A stretch of 21,981 bases of DNA, from positions 1 through 21,981 of IMG/VR virus record IMGVR_UViG_3300023184_000570; one strand, written 5' to 3'. The translations under genes were made by a program, and so were the position numbers. Source of the stretch: a virus. Below the pieces are notes generated by a model. That model was not told the DNA's origin, did not search any database, and saw only the letters and a program-made list of their open reading frames with translations. Each line of letters begins with the position of its first letter. The stretch's first letter is position 1. Shown here in pieces: positions 12,958 to 20,527 of this stretch.

Positions 12958-12995
12958 CTCTGGGGGTCAGTAGCCCTCTGACCCCCAGAGTCTTT
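12958..12995 (+). terminator. Strong hairpin after the capsid gene
   Basis: CTCTGGGGGTCAG (12958-12970) pairs perfectly with CTGACCCCCAGAG (12978-12990) around a 7-base loop, followed by TCTTT. The 13-bp GC-rich stem lies 19 bases after the capsid stop and before the connector gene. The U tract is poor, so it may end only part of transcription, or protect the 3' end of capsid mRNA, giving more capsid than connector transcripts. This is the clearest terminator-like structure in the window. Confidence 0.75.
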
Positions 12996-13009
12996 AGAAA
13001 GGAATCGTT

Positions 13010-13573
13010 ATGGCACTTACAACAGTTGCAGAGCTACGCAGTACATTAGGCGTAGGCACATTGTATCCAGACGCGACCCTTCAATCTGTATGCGATGCAG
13101 CAGATGCAGTTTTATTGCCAATGCTTTGGAAAAACTCAGATGTAGTAGTTGCTCATTCAAACACAGCAACCGTTGGCACACTTTATTTTGACACACCTCA
13201 TAATTTTTTATTAGGGCAAACAGTAACGGTAGAAAGTTGCGGTTCTCGTTTTAACGGCAGCAAAGTTATTACGGCAGCAGATACTTATTCAATTTCTTTT
13301 GCTATTACAAATACAACAGCAGGCGACAAAAATGCAATTCGCCCATTTGGTTTAGTTTATGGCGATGAAACAACGGACTGGTCTTTGGATGAAGCAATTT
13401 CTAATGCAGCTTTAATGGTATCTGTAGAAATCTGGCAAGCCCGTACTGCTACCCTTTCGGGCAGTAACCTTGCAGACTTCCAGCCATCACCTTATCGAAT
13501 GAGCGCACAGCTTCTCGCTAAGGTGAGAGGTTTGATAGCACACGCACTCGACCCTCGCTCGATGGTGGGATAA
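13010..13573 (+). CDS. Head-tail connector protein (gp6-like)
   Basis: A 187-residue protein with an AGAAAGGA ribosome site upstream. Its opening (MALTTVAELRSTLGVG…TLQSVCDAADAVLLPML) is the helical start common to head-tail adaptor proteins of HK97-like phages. An unusual middle of about 60 residues (T-V-G-T-L-Y-F-D-T-P-H, then F-L-L-G-Q-T-V-T-V) looks like a small inserted beta domain. The C-terminal part returns to helices (I-S-N-A-A-L-M-V-S-V-E-I-W-Q-A-R). Position right after the capsid supports adaptor function. The stop overlaps the next start by one base. Confidence 0.6.
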   Translation: MALTTVAELRSTLGVGTLYPDATLQSVCDAADAVLLPMLWKNSDVVVAHSNTATVGTLYFDTPHNFLLGQTVTVESCGSRFNGSKVITAADTYSISFAITNTTAGDKNAIRPFGLVYGDETTDWSLDEAISNAALMVSVEIWQARTATLSGSNLADFQPSPYRMSAQLLAKVRGLIAHALDPRSMVG

Positions 13574-13965
13574 TGACAGTTGCTATCACTACACTTAGAA
13601 CGACACTTGCCGCAGCCTTAGTCGATAACACAAAATGGCAGACTTTTGCCTTCCCACCTGCCACGGTCTTGGCTAACTCAGTTATCGTTTCTCCAGATGA
13701 TCCATATATCTCACCTAACAACAACCAGCACATCACCATTAGCCCTACTGCCAATTTCAAGCTCATTATCACTACTCCGCTTTTCGATAATGAAGGCAAC
13801 CTCAATGGCATAGAAGATTTTGTGGTTCGAGTGTTTAACCTACTTGCTGCATCATCTCTGGTCTATAATATAAGCGCAGTTAGCGCACCTAGTATTCTCA
13901 ACGCTGCATCGGGAGACCTTTTAAGCTGCGAGATGTCAATATCAATCCTTACGAGTTGGAGTTAA
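13573..13965 (+). CDS. Probable tail terminator / head-tail joining protein
   Basis: A 130-residue protein between the adaptor and the tail tube, the usual place of the tail terminator. It has alternating beta strands with an early P-P-A-T-V-L-A-N-S-V-I-V and a middle F-K-L-I-I-T-T-P-L-F-D-N-E-G-N-L-N-G-I-E-D-F-V-V-R-V-F. This fits the alpha/beta fold of phage tail terminators. The family was not firmly recognised, so a head-closure role is the main alternative. It is transcribed with the adaptor. Confidence 0.5.
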   Translation: MTVAITTLRTTLAAALVDNTKWQTFAFPPATVLANSVIVSPDDPYISPNNNQHITISPTANFKLIITTPLFDNEGNLNGIEDFVVRVFNLLAASSLVYNISAVSAPSILNAASGDLLSCEMSISILTSWS

Positions 13966-13966
13966 T

Positions 13967-14074
13967 ATGTCCGAGTGGGAATTAGAGAACGAAGCCTTCC
14001 TGAAGAAAATCGGGCAGGTTAGCACACCAGCACCAGCACCAAAGCCAGCACCTACCAAGAAAGATGAGGAATAA
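13967..14074 (+). CDS. Small Pro/Ala/Lys-rich protein, 35 aa
   Basis: Starts at ATG 13967, one base after the preceding stop, and ends at TAA 14072-14074. The product is a short acidic helix (MSEWELENEAFLKKIG) followed by a Pro-Ala repeat (T-P-A-P-A-P-K-P-A-P) and a charged end. The repeat comes from CCAGCA units. The tight fit between two structural genes supports expression. The function is unknown; it might be a tail or head assembly factor. Confidence 0.5.
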   Translation: MSEWELENEAFLKKIGQVSTPAPAPKPAPTKKDEE

Positions 14075-14079
14075 CCTAA

Positions 14080-14499
14080 ATGGCAGTATTTCTAAACAAT
14101 AAGGTCGGTATTAAGGTTAATTCTGTTGACCTTTCTGACCACGTCACAGCAGTAACGCTCAATCGCACATTTGATGAGCTAGAAGTTACAGCGATGGGTG
14201 ACACAGCACACAAGTTCGTTAAAGGCTTGGAAGCAGCATCAGTCACAATTGATTTTTTAAACGACACAGCAGCAGCAAATGTATTGGCAACACTACAAGC
14301 AGCTTATGGCACAACAGTAACAGTAAAGCTTATCCAGGAAAAGGGAACAGCAGTTTCTGCTACCAACCCTGTTTATTCTTTCTCTGTTTTAGTCAACAAC
14401 CTAACAGATGTTAACGGATCAGTTGGCGATATTGGTACTCAATCAGTAACATGGACATGTAACTCAGTCGTTACAGTCGATACAACTGGGCCATTCTAA
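14080..14499 (+). CDS. Major tail (tube) protein
   Basis: A 139-residue protein, beta-rich, in the expected place just before the tail assembly chaperones. It opens MAVFLNNKVGIKVNSVDLSD, continues with V-T-L-N-R-T-F-D-E-L-E-V-T-A-M-G-D-T-A-H, and has the late strand Q-S-V-T-W-T-C-N. Similar layouts are seen in small actinophage tail tube proteins. Hexamers of it stack to form the tail lumen wall around the tape measure. It lacks the additional Ig-like domain of larger tail proteins. The role is set by position and length more than by a recognised signature. Confidence 0.7.
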   Translation: MAVFLNNKVGIKVNSVDLSDHVTAVTLNRTFDELEVTAMGDTAHKFVKGLEAASVTIDFLNDTAAANVLATLQAAYGTTVTVKLIQEKGTAVSATNPVYSFSVLVNNLTDVNGSVGDIGTQSVTWTCNSVVTVDTTGPF

Positions 14500-14522
14500 A
14501 CAATTAAATTAAGGGGCTAAAC

Positions 14523-14780
14523 ATGGCAAAACTAAAGATAGTTCGTTCAGATGGAAGCGTACTAGAAGGCGAAATCACCCCAGCGGTGGAATACGCATTC
14601 GAGCAGTACGCTAAAAAGGGCTTCCATAAGGCGTTTCGCGATGAAGAAAAGCAGAGCGATGTCTATTGGTTAGCCTGGGAAGTCACACGCAGGTCAGGTG
14701 AAACTGTTAAGCCGTTCGGGTTAGAGTTTATCGAAACACTTAAGAGTGTTGAGGTTTTAGACTCAGACCCTTTAGCTTAA
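14523..14780 (+). CDS. Tail assembly chaperone, upstream frame (G-like)
   Basis: An 85-residue protein with an AAGGGG ribosome site, between tail tube and tape measure (separated by the gp10-like gene). This is the standard place of the first tail assembly chaperone, which holds tape measure during tail building. Near its end lies a perfect -1 slippery heptamer C-CCT-TTA at 14768-14774, in the right phase. Zero-frame ribosomes stop six bases later (TAA 14778-14780). Ribosomes that slip continue into the second frame to 14959. Confidence 0.8.
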   Translation: MAKLKIVRSDGSVLEGEITPAVEYAFEQYAKKGFHKAFRDEEKQSDVYWLAWEVTRRSGETVKPFGLEFIETLKSVEVLDSDPLA

Positions 14781-14959
14781 AGCGCGATTTACCATTCACC
14801 TATCTAATCGCTAGGCTAAGCATTAGATTGGGAATCGCGCCACAGCAGTTATTAGATTTAGACCCGTTAATGCTTGAAGCATTACTGCAAGGTCTTAGAG
14901 ATGAAGCGAAGGAGATAAGCGATGCCAGTAGAAGTAAAGGGCGCCATCGCACTTCGTAA
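14774..14959 (+). CDS. Tail assembly chaperone, -1 frameshift extension (GT-like)
   Basis: After slippage on C-CCT-TTA the next codon is AGC at 14774. The extension then reads 61 codons without a stop (SLKRDLPFTYLIARLSIRLG, then a Leu-rich helix and a basic end) and stops at TAA 14957-14959. There is no good start codon of its own near its beginning. That fits production only as an 84+61 residue fusion (145 aa), as in lambda G/GT. The last ~38 bases overlap the gp10-like gene, whose ribosome site (AAGGAG 14909-14914) lies in this frame. The call joins sequence evidence and known siphovirus practice. Confidence 0.8.
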   Translation, partial: SLKRDLPFTYLIARLSIRLGIAPQQLLDLDPLMLEALLQGLRDEAKEISDASRSKGRHRTS

Positions 14960-15578
14960 AGCTCTTAGAAACTTTACTCCAAACCTTGCTAAAGAAACTC
15001 AAAAAGAATTAGCTTCTTTGCTTAAGCCTGTTACAAATAAAGCAAGAGGATTCATACCTTCGCAAGCCCCTCTTAGTGGATGGGCTAAAGCAAGTGGCAA
15101 CGGTGGGTTCCCTTTGTGGAGTACATCGGCTGCCAAACGGGGCATTGGATATAAAACAACACCATCTAAACCTAATCGTCAGGGATTTAGAGCGTTAGCT
15201 CGTATTGTTAATGCTTCCGCTGCTGGTGCAATTTATGAAACTGCTGGCCGTAAAAATTCTAATGGTCGCGAGCAAGCCCCTATGGCTAATGTATATGCTA
15301 ACGGCAAAGCAACAGGAAGAACAAAGAGATCAGGTTCTAAAAACCAGTCAATGAGCAATAATCCACAAGCAGGCTCGCTCTTCATTCAATCCATGAATCA
15401 ATACAGTCAAATTGTTGATGCTAATAATCAGACTGGAGCAGGTCGTAGAAGTGGCAAAATGAAAGGCCGTGCAATTTTCAGAGCTTGGAAAGAAGATGGC
15501 GGTAAAACAAACGCAGCCGTGATTAAGGCTATTGAAAAGGCTAGAGATAAGTTTTATGCAGCAACAGGAGCTAAATAA
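14922..15578 (+). CDS. HK97 gp10-like tail-completion/joining protein
   Basis: A 218-residue basic protein (many Lys, Arg, Gly and Asn). Its N-terminus (G-A-I-A-L-R-K-A-L-R-N-F) and middle (G-F-P-L-W-S-T-S-A-A-K-R-G-I-G-Y, then Q-G-F-R-A-L-A-R-I-V-N-A-S-A-A-G-A-I-Y-E-T-A-G) match the pattern of gp10-like proteins, which close or join head and tail. It sits between the chaperone pair and the tape measure, a less usual place, since it normally precedes the tail tube. The end of the same gene from the related strain opens this window. Start ATG 14922 has a good AAGGAG site; the stop overlaps the tape measure ATG. Confidence 0.55.
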   Translation: MPVEVKGAIALRKALRNFTPNLAKETQKELASLLKPVTNKARGFIPSQAPLSGWAKASGNGGFPLWSTSAAKRGIGYKTTPSKPNRQGFRALARIVNASAAGAIYETAGRKNSNGREQAPMANVYANGKATGRTKRSGSKNQSMSNNPQAGSLFIQSMNQYSQIVDANNQTGAGRRSGKMKGRAIFRAWKEDGGKTNAAVIKAIEKARDKFYAATGAK

Positions 15579-17197
15579 TGGCCGTTGATCCATCAGTAGT
15601 TATTAACTTAGCAGCCGAGTTCACAGGCAAAAAAGCCTTCAAGCAAGCGGAAACCGCAACAGATAGACTTAATAAAAATGTAACTAATCTTGCTAAAGGT
15701 ATTATTGGTGCATTTAGCGTAGGCAAAATACTTGCGTTTTCAAAAGCATCAATTCGCGCAGCCGCTCAAGACCAAAAGGCTCAACAGCAATTAGCTCTAG
15801 CTCTTAAGAATGTTGGCTTAGGCCGAGATGCGGCTACTGCTGAAGGATACATCCAACGCCTTCAAAGCGAGTTCGGAATAGTCGATGACAAGTTAAGACC
15901 AGCCTATCAAACCTTAGCAATCGCAACCCGTGACACTGCTGAAGCCCAAAGACTTATGGGTATTGCGATGGATGTCAGCGCGGCTAATGGCCTTGATTTA
16001 AGCACTGTCTCTAAAGCCTTAAGCAAAGCATATCTAGGCAATAACACTGCTTTGTCTAAATTAGGTGTTGGCATATCTAAGGCAGACCTTAAGACTAAAT
16101 CATTTAAGGAAATCACAGACCAATTGGCTTTAACCTTTGCTGGCTCAGCAACTACTGCAGCAAGTGGTTACCAGGGTGCTTTAGATAAACTTGCAGTAGC
16201 CTCAAACAATTTCAAAGAATCAATTGGCACAGGCTTAATTGAAGCCTTGCAGATTCTTTCAGGCGACCAGGGTCTTGGCGGTGCTACATCAGCACTTGAA
16301 AATTACGGCAAAAAGATTTCAGACGCTACAATCGGTACAGCCTATTTATTAGATGAATTAAAGAAGATTCCAGGCGCATCTTTTGCGCTATCTTTGCTCA
16401 GTGATCCATTAGGCATTAACACATTATTAGATGCCGCTCAAAAGTTTAAGCAACAGCCACGACCTTTCAAAACTCCTATGACCATTTCTGGTCAAGTGAC
16501 AAAGCAAACATCTGCCGTTACTCAAAATAAGGTAGCCAAAGAAACCCTTAAAGTTAACAAAGACAGCCTCAAACTGGCCAAAGCTAAAGCCATTTTTGAC
16601 TTACAGAAGATTCAAATTGAAGCAGCTCTTAAGGGTAAGATTTCAGAAGAAGACCGTATCCGTCTTAAGCTCATGCAGGCTATTGAAGATGAGAACATTA
16701 CTCAGATTGAAAAGTACACTAAGCAACTAGACGAGGCTCAAAAAAATACTGAAAAGTTGGTAGCCACGCTTCAAAGCATTAAGCCTTTGGATGATGTGTT
16801 TAAAAACTGGAACTTTATGACAGTTAAAGAGCAGTTAGCCAACCTTGAGACTTATTTCAAGAACTTTGCTGGTTCTGCTGCATCTGCTTTTAATTCCCTA
16901 GCTGCATCACAAAAGGCTGCTCTTGGCGGTTATGTGCCATTCGTGGGAGCCACTAACGCATCCCTTGGCATTACCTCAACAGGTGGCAACACAACATCTA
17001 TGCCATCTACCGTAGGTTTAGGAACATCTGGTACAGGCAATCAACTACCAGTAGGGGTTACTATTAACACAACTGTACAAGGTTCAGTTATTGCTGAAAA
17101 TGATTTAACTCAAGCCATCAACGATGCTTTAGCTGCATCTGGTTGGGCTGGCTCAGCCATAGGATATAGCCGACAAGCAGTAATTACGGCAGTCTAA
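15578..17197 (+). CDS. Tail tape measure protein (arm B)
   Basis: A 539-residue homologue of the protein at 75-1691. Conserved blocks are the N-terminal ~205 residues, a block starting V-A-K-E-T-L-K-V, the helical I-F-D-L-Q-K-I-Q-I-E-A-A-L-K-G-K-I-S-E-E-D-R segment, and an almost unchanged Gly/Thr/Ser-rich C-terminus. Between about 225 and 315 the two proteins barely align, yet total length differs by one residue, so tail length should be the same in both phages. It is preceded by the full gp10-like gene (TAATG overlap). Confidence 0.85.
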   Translation: MAVDPSVVINLAAEFTGKKAFKQAETATDRLNKNVTNLAKGIIGAFSVGKILAFSKASIRAAAQDQKAQQQLALALKNVGLGRDAATAEGYIQRLQSEFGIVDDKLRPAYQTLAIATRDTAEAQRLMGIAMDVSAANGLDLSTVSKALSKAYLGNNTALSKLGVGISKADLKTKSFKEITDQLALTFAGSATTAASGYQGALDKLAVASNNFKESIGTGLIEALQILSGDQGLGGATSALENYGKKISDATIGTAYLLDELKKIPGASFALSLLSDPLGINTLLDAAQKFKQQPRPFKTPMTISGQVTKQTSAVTQNKVAKETLKVNKDSLKLAKAKAIFDLQKIQIEAALKGKISEEDRIRLKLMQAIEDENITQIEKYTKQLDEAQKNTEKLVATLQSIKPLDDVFKNWNFMTVKEQLANLETYFKNFAGSAASAFNSLAASQKAALGGYVPFVGATNASLGITSTGGNTTSMPSTVGLGTSGTGNQLPVGVTINTTVQGSVIAENDLTQAINDALAASGWAGSAIGYSRQAVITAV

Positions 17198-18444
17198 TGG
17201 CACTACCAGCAACCCTTACGGTTCAAATTAACTTTTCTAATGGCCCAGCCTACGGCATCCCATTAACTTTAGATGATCCAGTTAAAGGTATTCTTGGCAC
17301 AAATGTTTTAGGTGATAGCTCATCTTTGGTAATCGACTACTCAACATCTACTACCAATATCGCTATTCGTAGAGGTCGCAACCTTCTTCAAGATACTTAC
17401 GATGCAGGGCAGGCAACTGTTAGGATTTTAGACCCTAACGGTGACTTCAATCCTCAAAATACGCTATCTCCCATTTATGGTTATTTACAGCCTGCTAGAA
17501 AGCTTCGCATTTCTGCTAACTATGGTGGGGTTGAGTATTATTTATTCTCAGGCTACACAGCCGAGTATCGCTATACCTATCCACAAGGCCAAGAAACAGG
17601 TTATGTGACTGTTACCGCCTTTGATGCTTTCAAAATATTCAACACCTCAGCCGTGACTACCGTAACTGGTCAAGCAGCGGGTCAGACTACAGGCACCCGT
17701 ATCGGCAAGATTTTGGACACAATTAACTGGCCATTGGGTATGCGCGACATAGACACAGGCCAGACTACTTGCCAAGCCGACCCAGGTAGCTCTCGTTCGG
17801 CTTTAACAGCCCTTAAGACGGTCGAACTTACCGAGTATGGTGCTTTCTATATCGACCCTACTGGCAACGCTGTATTCCAGGACAGAGCCTTTACAACGGC
17901 ATCTATTGGGGGCACTCCAACAGTCTTTAACCAGACTGGCACAGGCATCCCATACGCCAATGTCAAGTTTGCCTTTGATGACAAGCTGGTCTATAACCAA
18001 GCCAACATCCAGCGCACAGGCGGAACTACTCAGACTGCCAGCGATGCGACTTCTATCGACACTTACTTCTTGCACTCTTACACTCAGCAAAACTTGCTTA
18101 TGGAAACAGACACAGAAGCTCTTAATTTTGCTAAGGCTTATGTGGCATCTCGCAAGGATACTTCTATCCGCATTGATGCCTTAACCCTTGACCTTATGAC
18201 TCCAAGCTATACCGCTGGAGTTACCGCAGCCCTTAACCTGGATTACTTTGACCCTGTAACTATCACAAACACCACAGATAGCGGATCAACAATAACTAAA
18301 ACCCTACAGGTTCAAGGAGTAAGCCATGACATTACCCCTAATTCATGGTTAACAACTTTCACCACGATGGAGCCAATAATCGATGGCTTCATCCTAGATT
18401 CGGCATTATACGGTATCCTTGGGGTATCGTCTTTCAGCTACTAA
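17197..18444 (+). CDS. Minor tail protein, distal-tail/baseplate type (arm B)
   Basis: 415 residues, the same length as the arm A copy, with roughly 27 scattered, mostly conservative changes (for example K to R at 76 and E to D at 83). The longest unchanged run covers about residues 205-300. Nucleotide differences are much more frequent and mostly silent. This protein contacts the conserved fibre N-terminus and tape measure C-terminus, which may explain why all three interfaces stay constant while tips change. TAATG overlap with the tape measure. Confidence 0.75.
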   Translation: MALPATLTVQINFSNGPAYGIPLTLDDPVKGILGTNVLGDSSSLVIDYSTSTTNIAIRRGRNLLQDTYDAGQATVRILDPNGDFNPQNTLSPIYGYLQPARKLRISANYGGVEYYLFSGYTAEYRYTYPQGQETGYVTVTAFDAFKIFNTSAVTTVTGQAAGQTTGTRIGKILDTINWPLGMRDIDTGQTTCQADPGSSRSALTALKTVELTEYGAFYIDPTGNAVFQDRAFTTASIGGTPTVFNQTGTGIPYANVKFAFDDKLVYNQANIQRTGGTTQTASDATSIDTYFLHSYTQQNLLMETDTEALNFAKAYVASRKDTSIRIDALTLDLMTPSYTAGVTAALNLDYFDPVTITNTTDSGSTITKTLQVQGVSHDITPNSWLTTFTTMEPIIDGFILDSALYGILGVSSFSY

Positions 18445-18453
18445 GGAGCAATA

Positions 18454-19311
18454 ATGGCAGGAGCAGGTTACAAGCTGTTTAGCACAGGAGATGTGCTATC
18501 GGCTAGCGATGTAAATACTTATTTACAGCAACAGACAGTTATGGTATTTGCAAGTGCAGCAGCGCGTACTACTGCTCTTTCAAGTGTGCTTGCAGAAGGC
18601 ATGGTTTCATACCTTAAAGACACCGATGTTGTAGAAATTTACACAGGTGCAGCTTGGGTTTCTCTTGATGATCCAAACGCTATCCAGAACTCAATCGTGG
18701 ATGCTAAGGGTGACATCATTACGGCAACTGCCGATAACACACCAGCCCGCCTAGCAATTGGCGCAAATGCCACAGTCTTGACAGCTGATTCAACCACAGC
18801 AACAGGCTTGAAATGGGCTGCACCAGCGGGCGGTGGTGGTATGACTTTAATCGCGACGACAACTTTGTCCGGATCTTCGATCAGTTGGACTTCGATTGCA
18901 AGCACTTATAAAAATTTGGTCGTTGTTGTTCAAAACTACAAGCCAGCAACTAACGGCGAATATTTAATTGGTCAATTTAATACGGATACAGGAACTAATT
19001 ATCGAGACGTTGCAGCATCAGCAGATGCGGTTGGTGCTGCCGATCGTGCTAATTTGACAGTATCGTTTGAAGCAAGCAATTCAGTAAGTAATTCTATTCA
19101 ATATTGGACTATTTACGATTATGCTAATTCTACAACTTACAAACAAGCGGAAACTATTTCTTGGAATACTAACAAAACAACAACTACAAATATGAACTTT
19201 ATTCGTAGAAATCATTTGTGGTATAGCGCAGCAGCCATTACATCAGTTCAGTTAAAACCATCAGCAGGAAACTTTACATCAGGAACTGCCCTATTATACG
19301 GAGTCTCATAA
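18454..19311 (+). CDS. Tail fibre / receptor-binding protein, different tip (arm B)
   Basis: 285 residues. Residues 1 to about 123 match the arm A fibre; then a Gly-rich hinge (A-G-G-G-G-M) leads into a ~155-residue beta domain unrelated to the arm A tip. Its features (L-S-G-S-S-I-S-W-T-S-I-A-S-T-Y-K-N-L-V-V-V-V, G-T-N-Y-R-D, L-W-Y-S-A-A-A-I-T-S-V and a final S-A-G-N-F-T-S-G-T-A-L-L-Y-G) are those of a beta-sandwich module found at the end of many phage fibres. The shared ribosome site TAAGGAG is identical in both arms. The domain is assigned by recognition only. Confidence 0.75.
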   Translation: MAGAGYKLFSTGDVLSASDVNTYLQQQTVMVFASAAARTTALSSVLAEGMVSYLKDTDVVEIYTGAAWVSLDDPNAIQNSIVDAKGDIITATADNTPARLAIGANATVLTADSTTATGLKWAAPAGGGGMTLIATTTLSGSSISWTSIASTYKNLVVVVQNYKPATNGEYLIGQFNTDTGTNYRDVAASADAVGAADRANLTVSFEASNSVSNSIQYWTIYDYANSTTYKQAETISWNTNKTTTTNMNFIRRNHLWYSAAAITSVQLKPSAGNFTSGTALLYGVS

Positions 19312-19529
19312 TGACAAAGCCAATGATTAGAATCCACGACACAGAAACAGGTCAAATTATCGATCGTGAAATGACCGATGATGAATTTAAAATTTATGAA
19401 ATGGAACAAAAAATTGAAGCAGATCGTAAAGCTGCAAAATTAAAAGCCGAAAATGATAAATTAGTTGCACAAAGCAAATTGGAGGCTTTGGGTTTAACAA
19501 TAGATGAATTGAAGGCGCTTGGCTTGTAG
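19311..19529 (+). CDS. Small fibre companion protein, coiled-coil type (arm B)
   Basis: 72 residues: MTKPMIRIHDTETGQIIDRE, then M-T-D-D-E-F, followed by a Lys/Glu/Ala-rich helix likely to form a coiled coil (about residues 28-60) and ending L-G-L-T-I-D-E-L-K-A-L-G-L. Such short H-D-x-x-T-G-x-x-x-x-R-E-M proteins often follow phage fibres, so assembly help is plausible. It replaces the unrelated 58-residue protein of arm A and overlaps the fibre stop (TAATG) and the endolysin start. Confidence 0.65.
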   Translation: MTKPMIRIHDTETGQIIDREMTDDEFKIYEMEQKIEADRKAAKLKAENDKLVAQSKLEALGLTIDELKALGL

Positions 19530-19957
19530 TGAAACCTAAACTATCCAAATCGGCCATCCAACTTCGTGAGCAGATAGATGATTGCTTCCCAGAGCGTGAT
19601 CGTGCGAGTGATGGCTGGGTCGCGGATGTCAGGCACATGCGTGAAGGCAAGTCTGATCATATACCAGATGCTGATGGATGGGTTCGTGCTATCGACATTG
19701 ACCGTGATTTATCGGGAAAAGCCAAGCCAGACATCATGCCCGATTTTGCAGATGCGCTTCGAATCTATGCAAAGCGTAATGGAAAGAGAATTGCCTATAT
19801 CATCTTTGACGGCAGGATTGCGTCTCCCATCCTTGGCTGGAAGTGGCGCACATACAAAGGGGCGAACAAACATAATCACCACATGCATGTTAGCTTTAAA
19901 AAAGAAGCTGACCTTAATGGTGACTTTTATCAAATACCTATGATAGGCGGAAAATAA
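19529..19957 (+). CDS. M15-family peptidase, endolysin (arm B)
   Basis: 142 residues starting at GTG 19529, which overlaps the companion TAG. The zinc motifs are kept: S-D-H-x5-G-W-V-R-A-I-D-I-D and H-H-M-H-V-S-F. It differs from arm A mainly in the region before the first His (R-H-M-R-E-G-K versus R-H-A-A-R-K) and around the Asp (D-R-D-L-S-G-K-A-K versus D-A-D-L-F-G-A-G-V-K). The start is fixed by the match with M-K-P-x-L-S-K in arm A. The role is as for the arm A copy. Confidence 0.85.
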   Translation: MKPKLSKSAIQLREQIDDCFPERDRASDGWVADVRHMREGKSDHIPDADGWVRAIDIDRDLSGKAKPDIMPDFADALRIYAKRNGKRIAYIIFDGRIASPILGWKWRTYKGANKHNHHMHVSFKKEADLNGDFYQIPMIGGK

Positions 19958-20101
19958 ATGAATATGAAGAACCCTTATGTCCTTACCGCTGGAGCATTTC
20001 TCTCAGCTTGGGCTGCATCAAACTTTGCAGCTGACTACCGCTCAGTCCTTTGGGCTATTCTCGCAGGCGTCTTTGGTTATGCCACACCCAGAAAAAAATG
20101 A
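19958..20101 (+). CDS. Small holin-like membrane protein (arm B)
   Basis: 47 residues with four changes and one extra residue relative to arm A (Y-V-L for Y-I-L, R-S for R-A, W-A-I for W-A-V, and P-R-K-K at the end). Substitutions inside the membrane segments are conservative. The start ATG follows the endolysin stop directly. Its stop overlaps the start of the next membrane protein (ATGA). Confidence 0.6.
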   Translation: MNMKNPYVLTAGAFLSAWAASNFAADYRSVLWAILAGVFGYATPRKK

Positions 20102-20289
20102 GTGCGCAGGACATAGCGGCTCTTGCTGTTGCTGTTACGACCGTTATTGGTTCATTTATTGGCTTAGTGCGATGGTTAGTAAAGCACTACCTAGCAGAGC
20201 TAAAGCCCAACGGTGGAAGCTCGATGAATGATAGAATTACTCGCCTTGAAGCGCGTGTCGAAACGATTATTTCACTTCTAGAGAGGTAA
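20098..20289 (+). CDS. Second small membrane protein of lysis cassette (arm B)
   Basis: 63 residues from ATG 20098 (MSAQDIAAL). One hydrophobic segment (about residues 6-28) is followed by a basic stretch R-W-L-V-K-H-Y and a helical, charged C-terminus (N-D-R-I-T-R-L-E-A-R-V-E-T-I-I-S-L-L-E-R). An in-frame start at 20050 exists but would add 16 residues inside the holin gene, so it is rejected. It shares plan and position, but little sequence, with the 49-residue arm A protein. Roles considered are second holin, antiholin or envelope partner. Confidence 0.55.
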   Translation: MSAQDIAALAVAVTTVIGSFIGLVRWLVKHYLAELKPNGGSSMNDRITRLEARVETIISLLER

Positions 20290-20299
20290 CAATTATCTC

Positions 20300-20527
20300 A
20301 TGGCAAAAAAAGCAACTAAGGCATTAGAGGAACAAGGTTACTCAAAGTTAGATGCTTACTGCATTGGCCTTTATGAGTATTTTTGCAGTCTTAAGCGAGC
20401 AGGCTTCAAAGAAGATGTAGCCATGTTTATGATTACTGAGCCTCAATCTTACCCTGCTTGGATATTGCCAGACCCAGTCGATCCAGAGAGGTTCGGCGAT
20501 TACGAAGATGAGGACGATGACGACTAA
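20300..20527 (+). CDS. Conserved 75-aa protein of unknown function (arm B)
   Basis: Almost the same as the arm A protein: R3 to K, K64 to R, N67 to D and one extra Asp at the acidic end. The central block from residue 4 to 63 is unchanged although many codons differ silently, which shows strong selection on the protein. It overlaps the phosphoesterase start. No family was recognised. Confidence 0.7.
   Translation: MAKKATKALEEQGYSKLDAYCIGLYEYFCSLKRAGFKEDVAMFMITEPQSYPAWILPDPVDPERFGDYEDEDDDD

Noticed and set aside
14024-14054. CCAGCA/CCA microsatellite-like repeat as a mobile or regulatory repeat
   Set aside because: It encodes the Pro-Ala linker of a 35-aa protein and is too short and imperfect to suggest more.
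19977-20231. 84-aa + strand ORF over the holin region of arm B
   Set aside because: It is the shifted reading of the holin-like and second membrane protein genes, whose own frames are conserved between arms; it has no counterpart in arm A.
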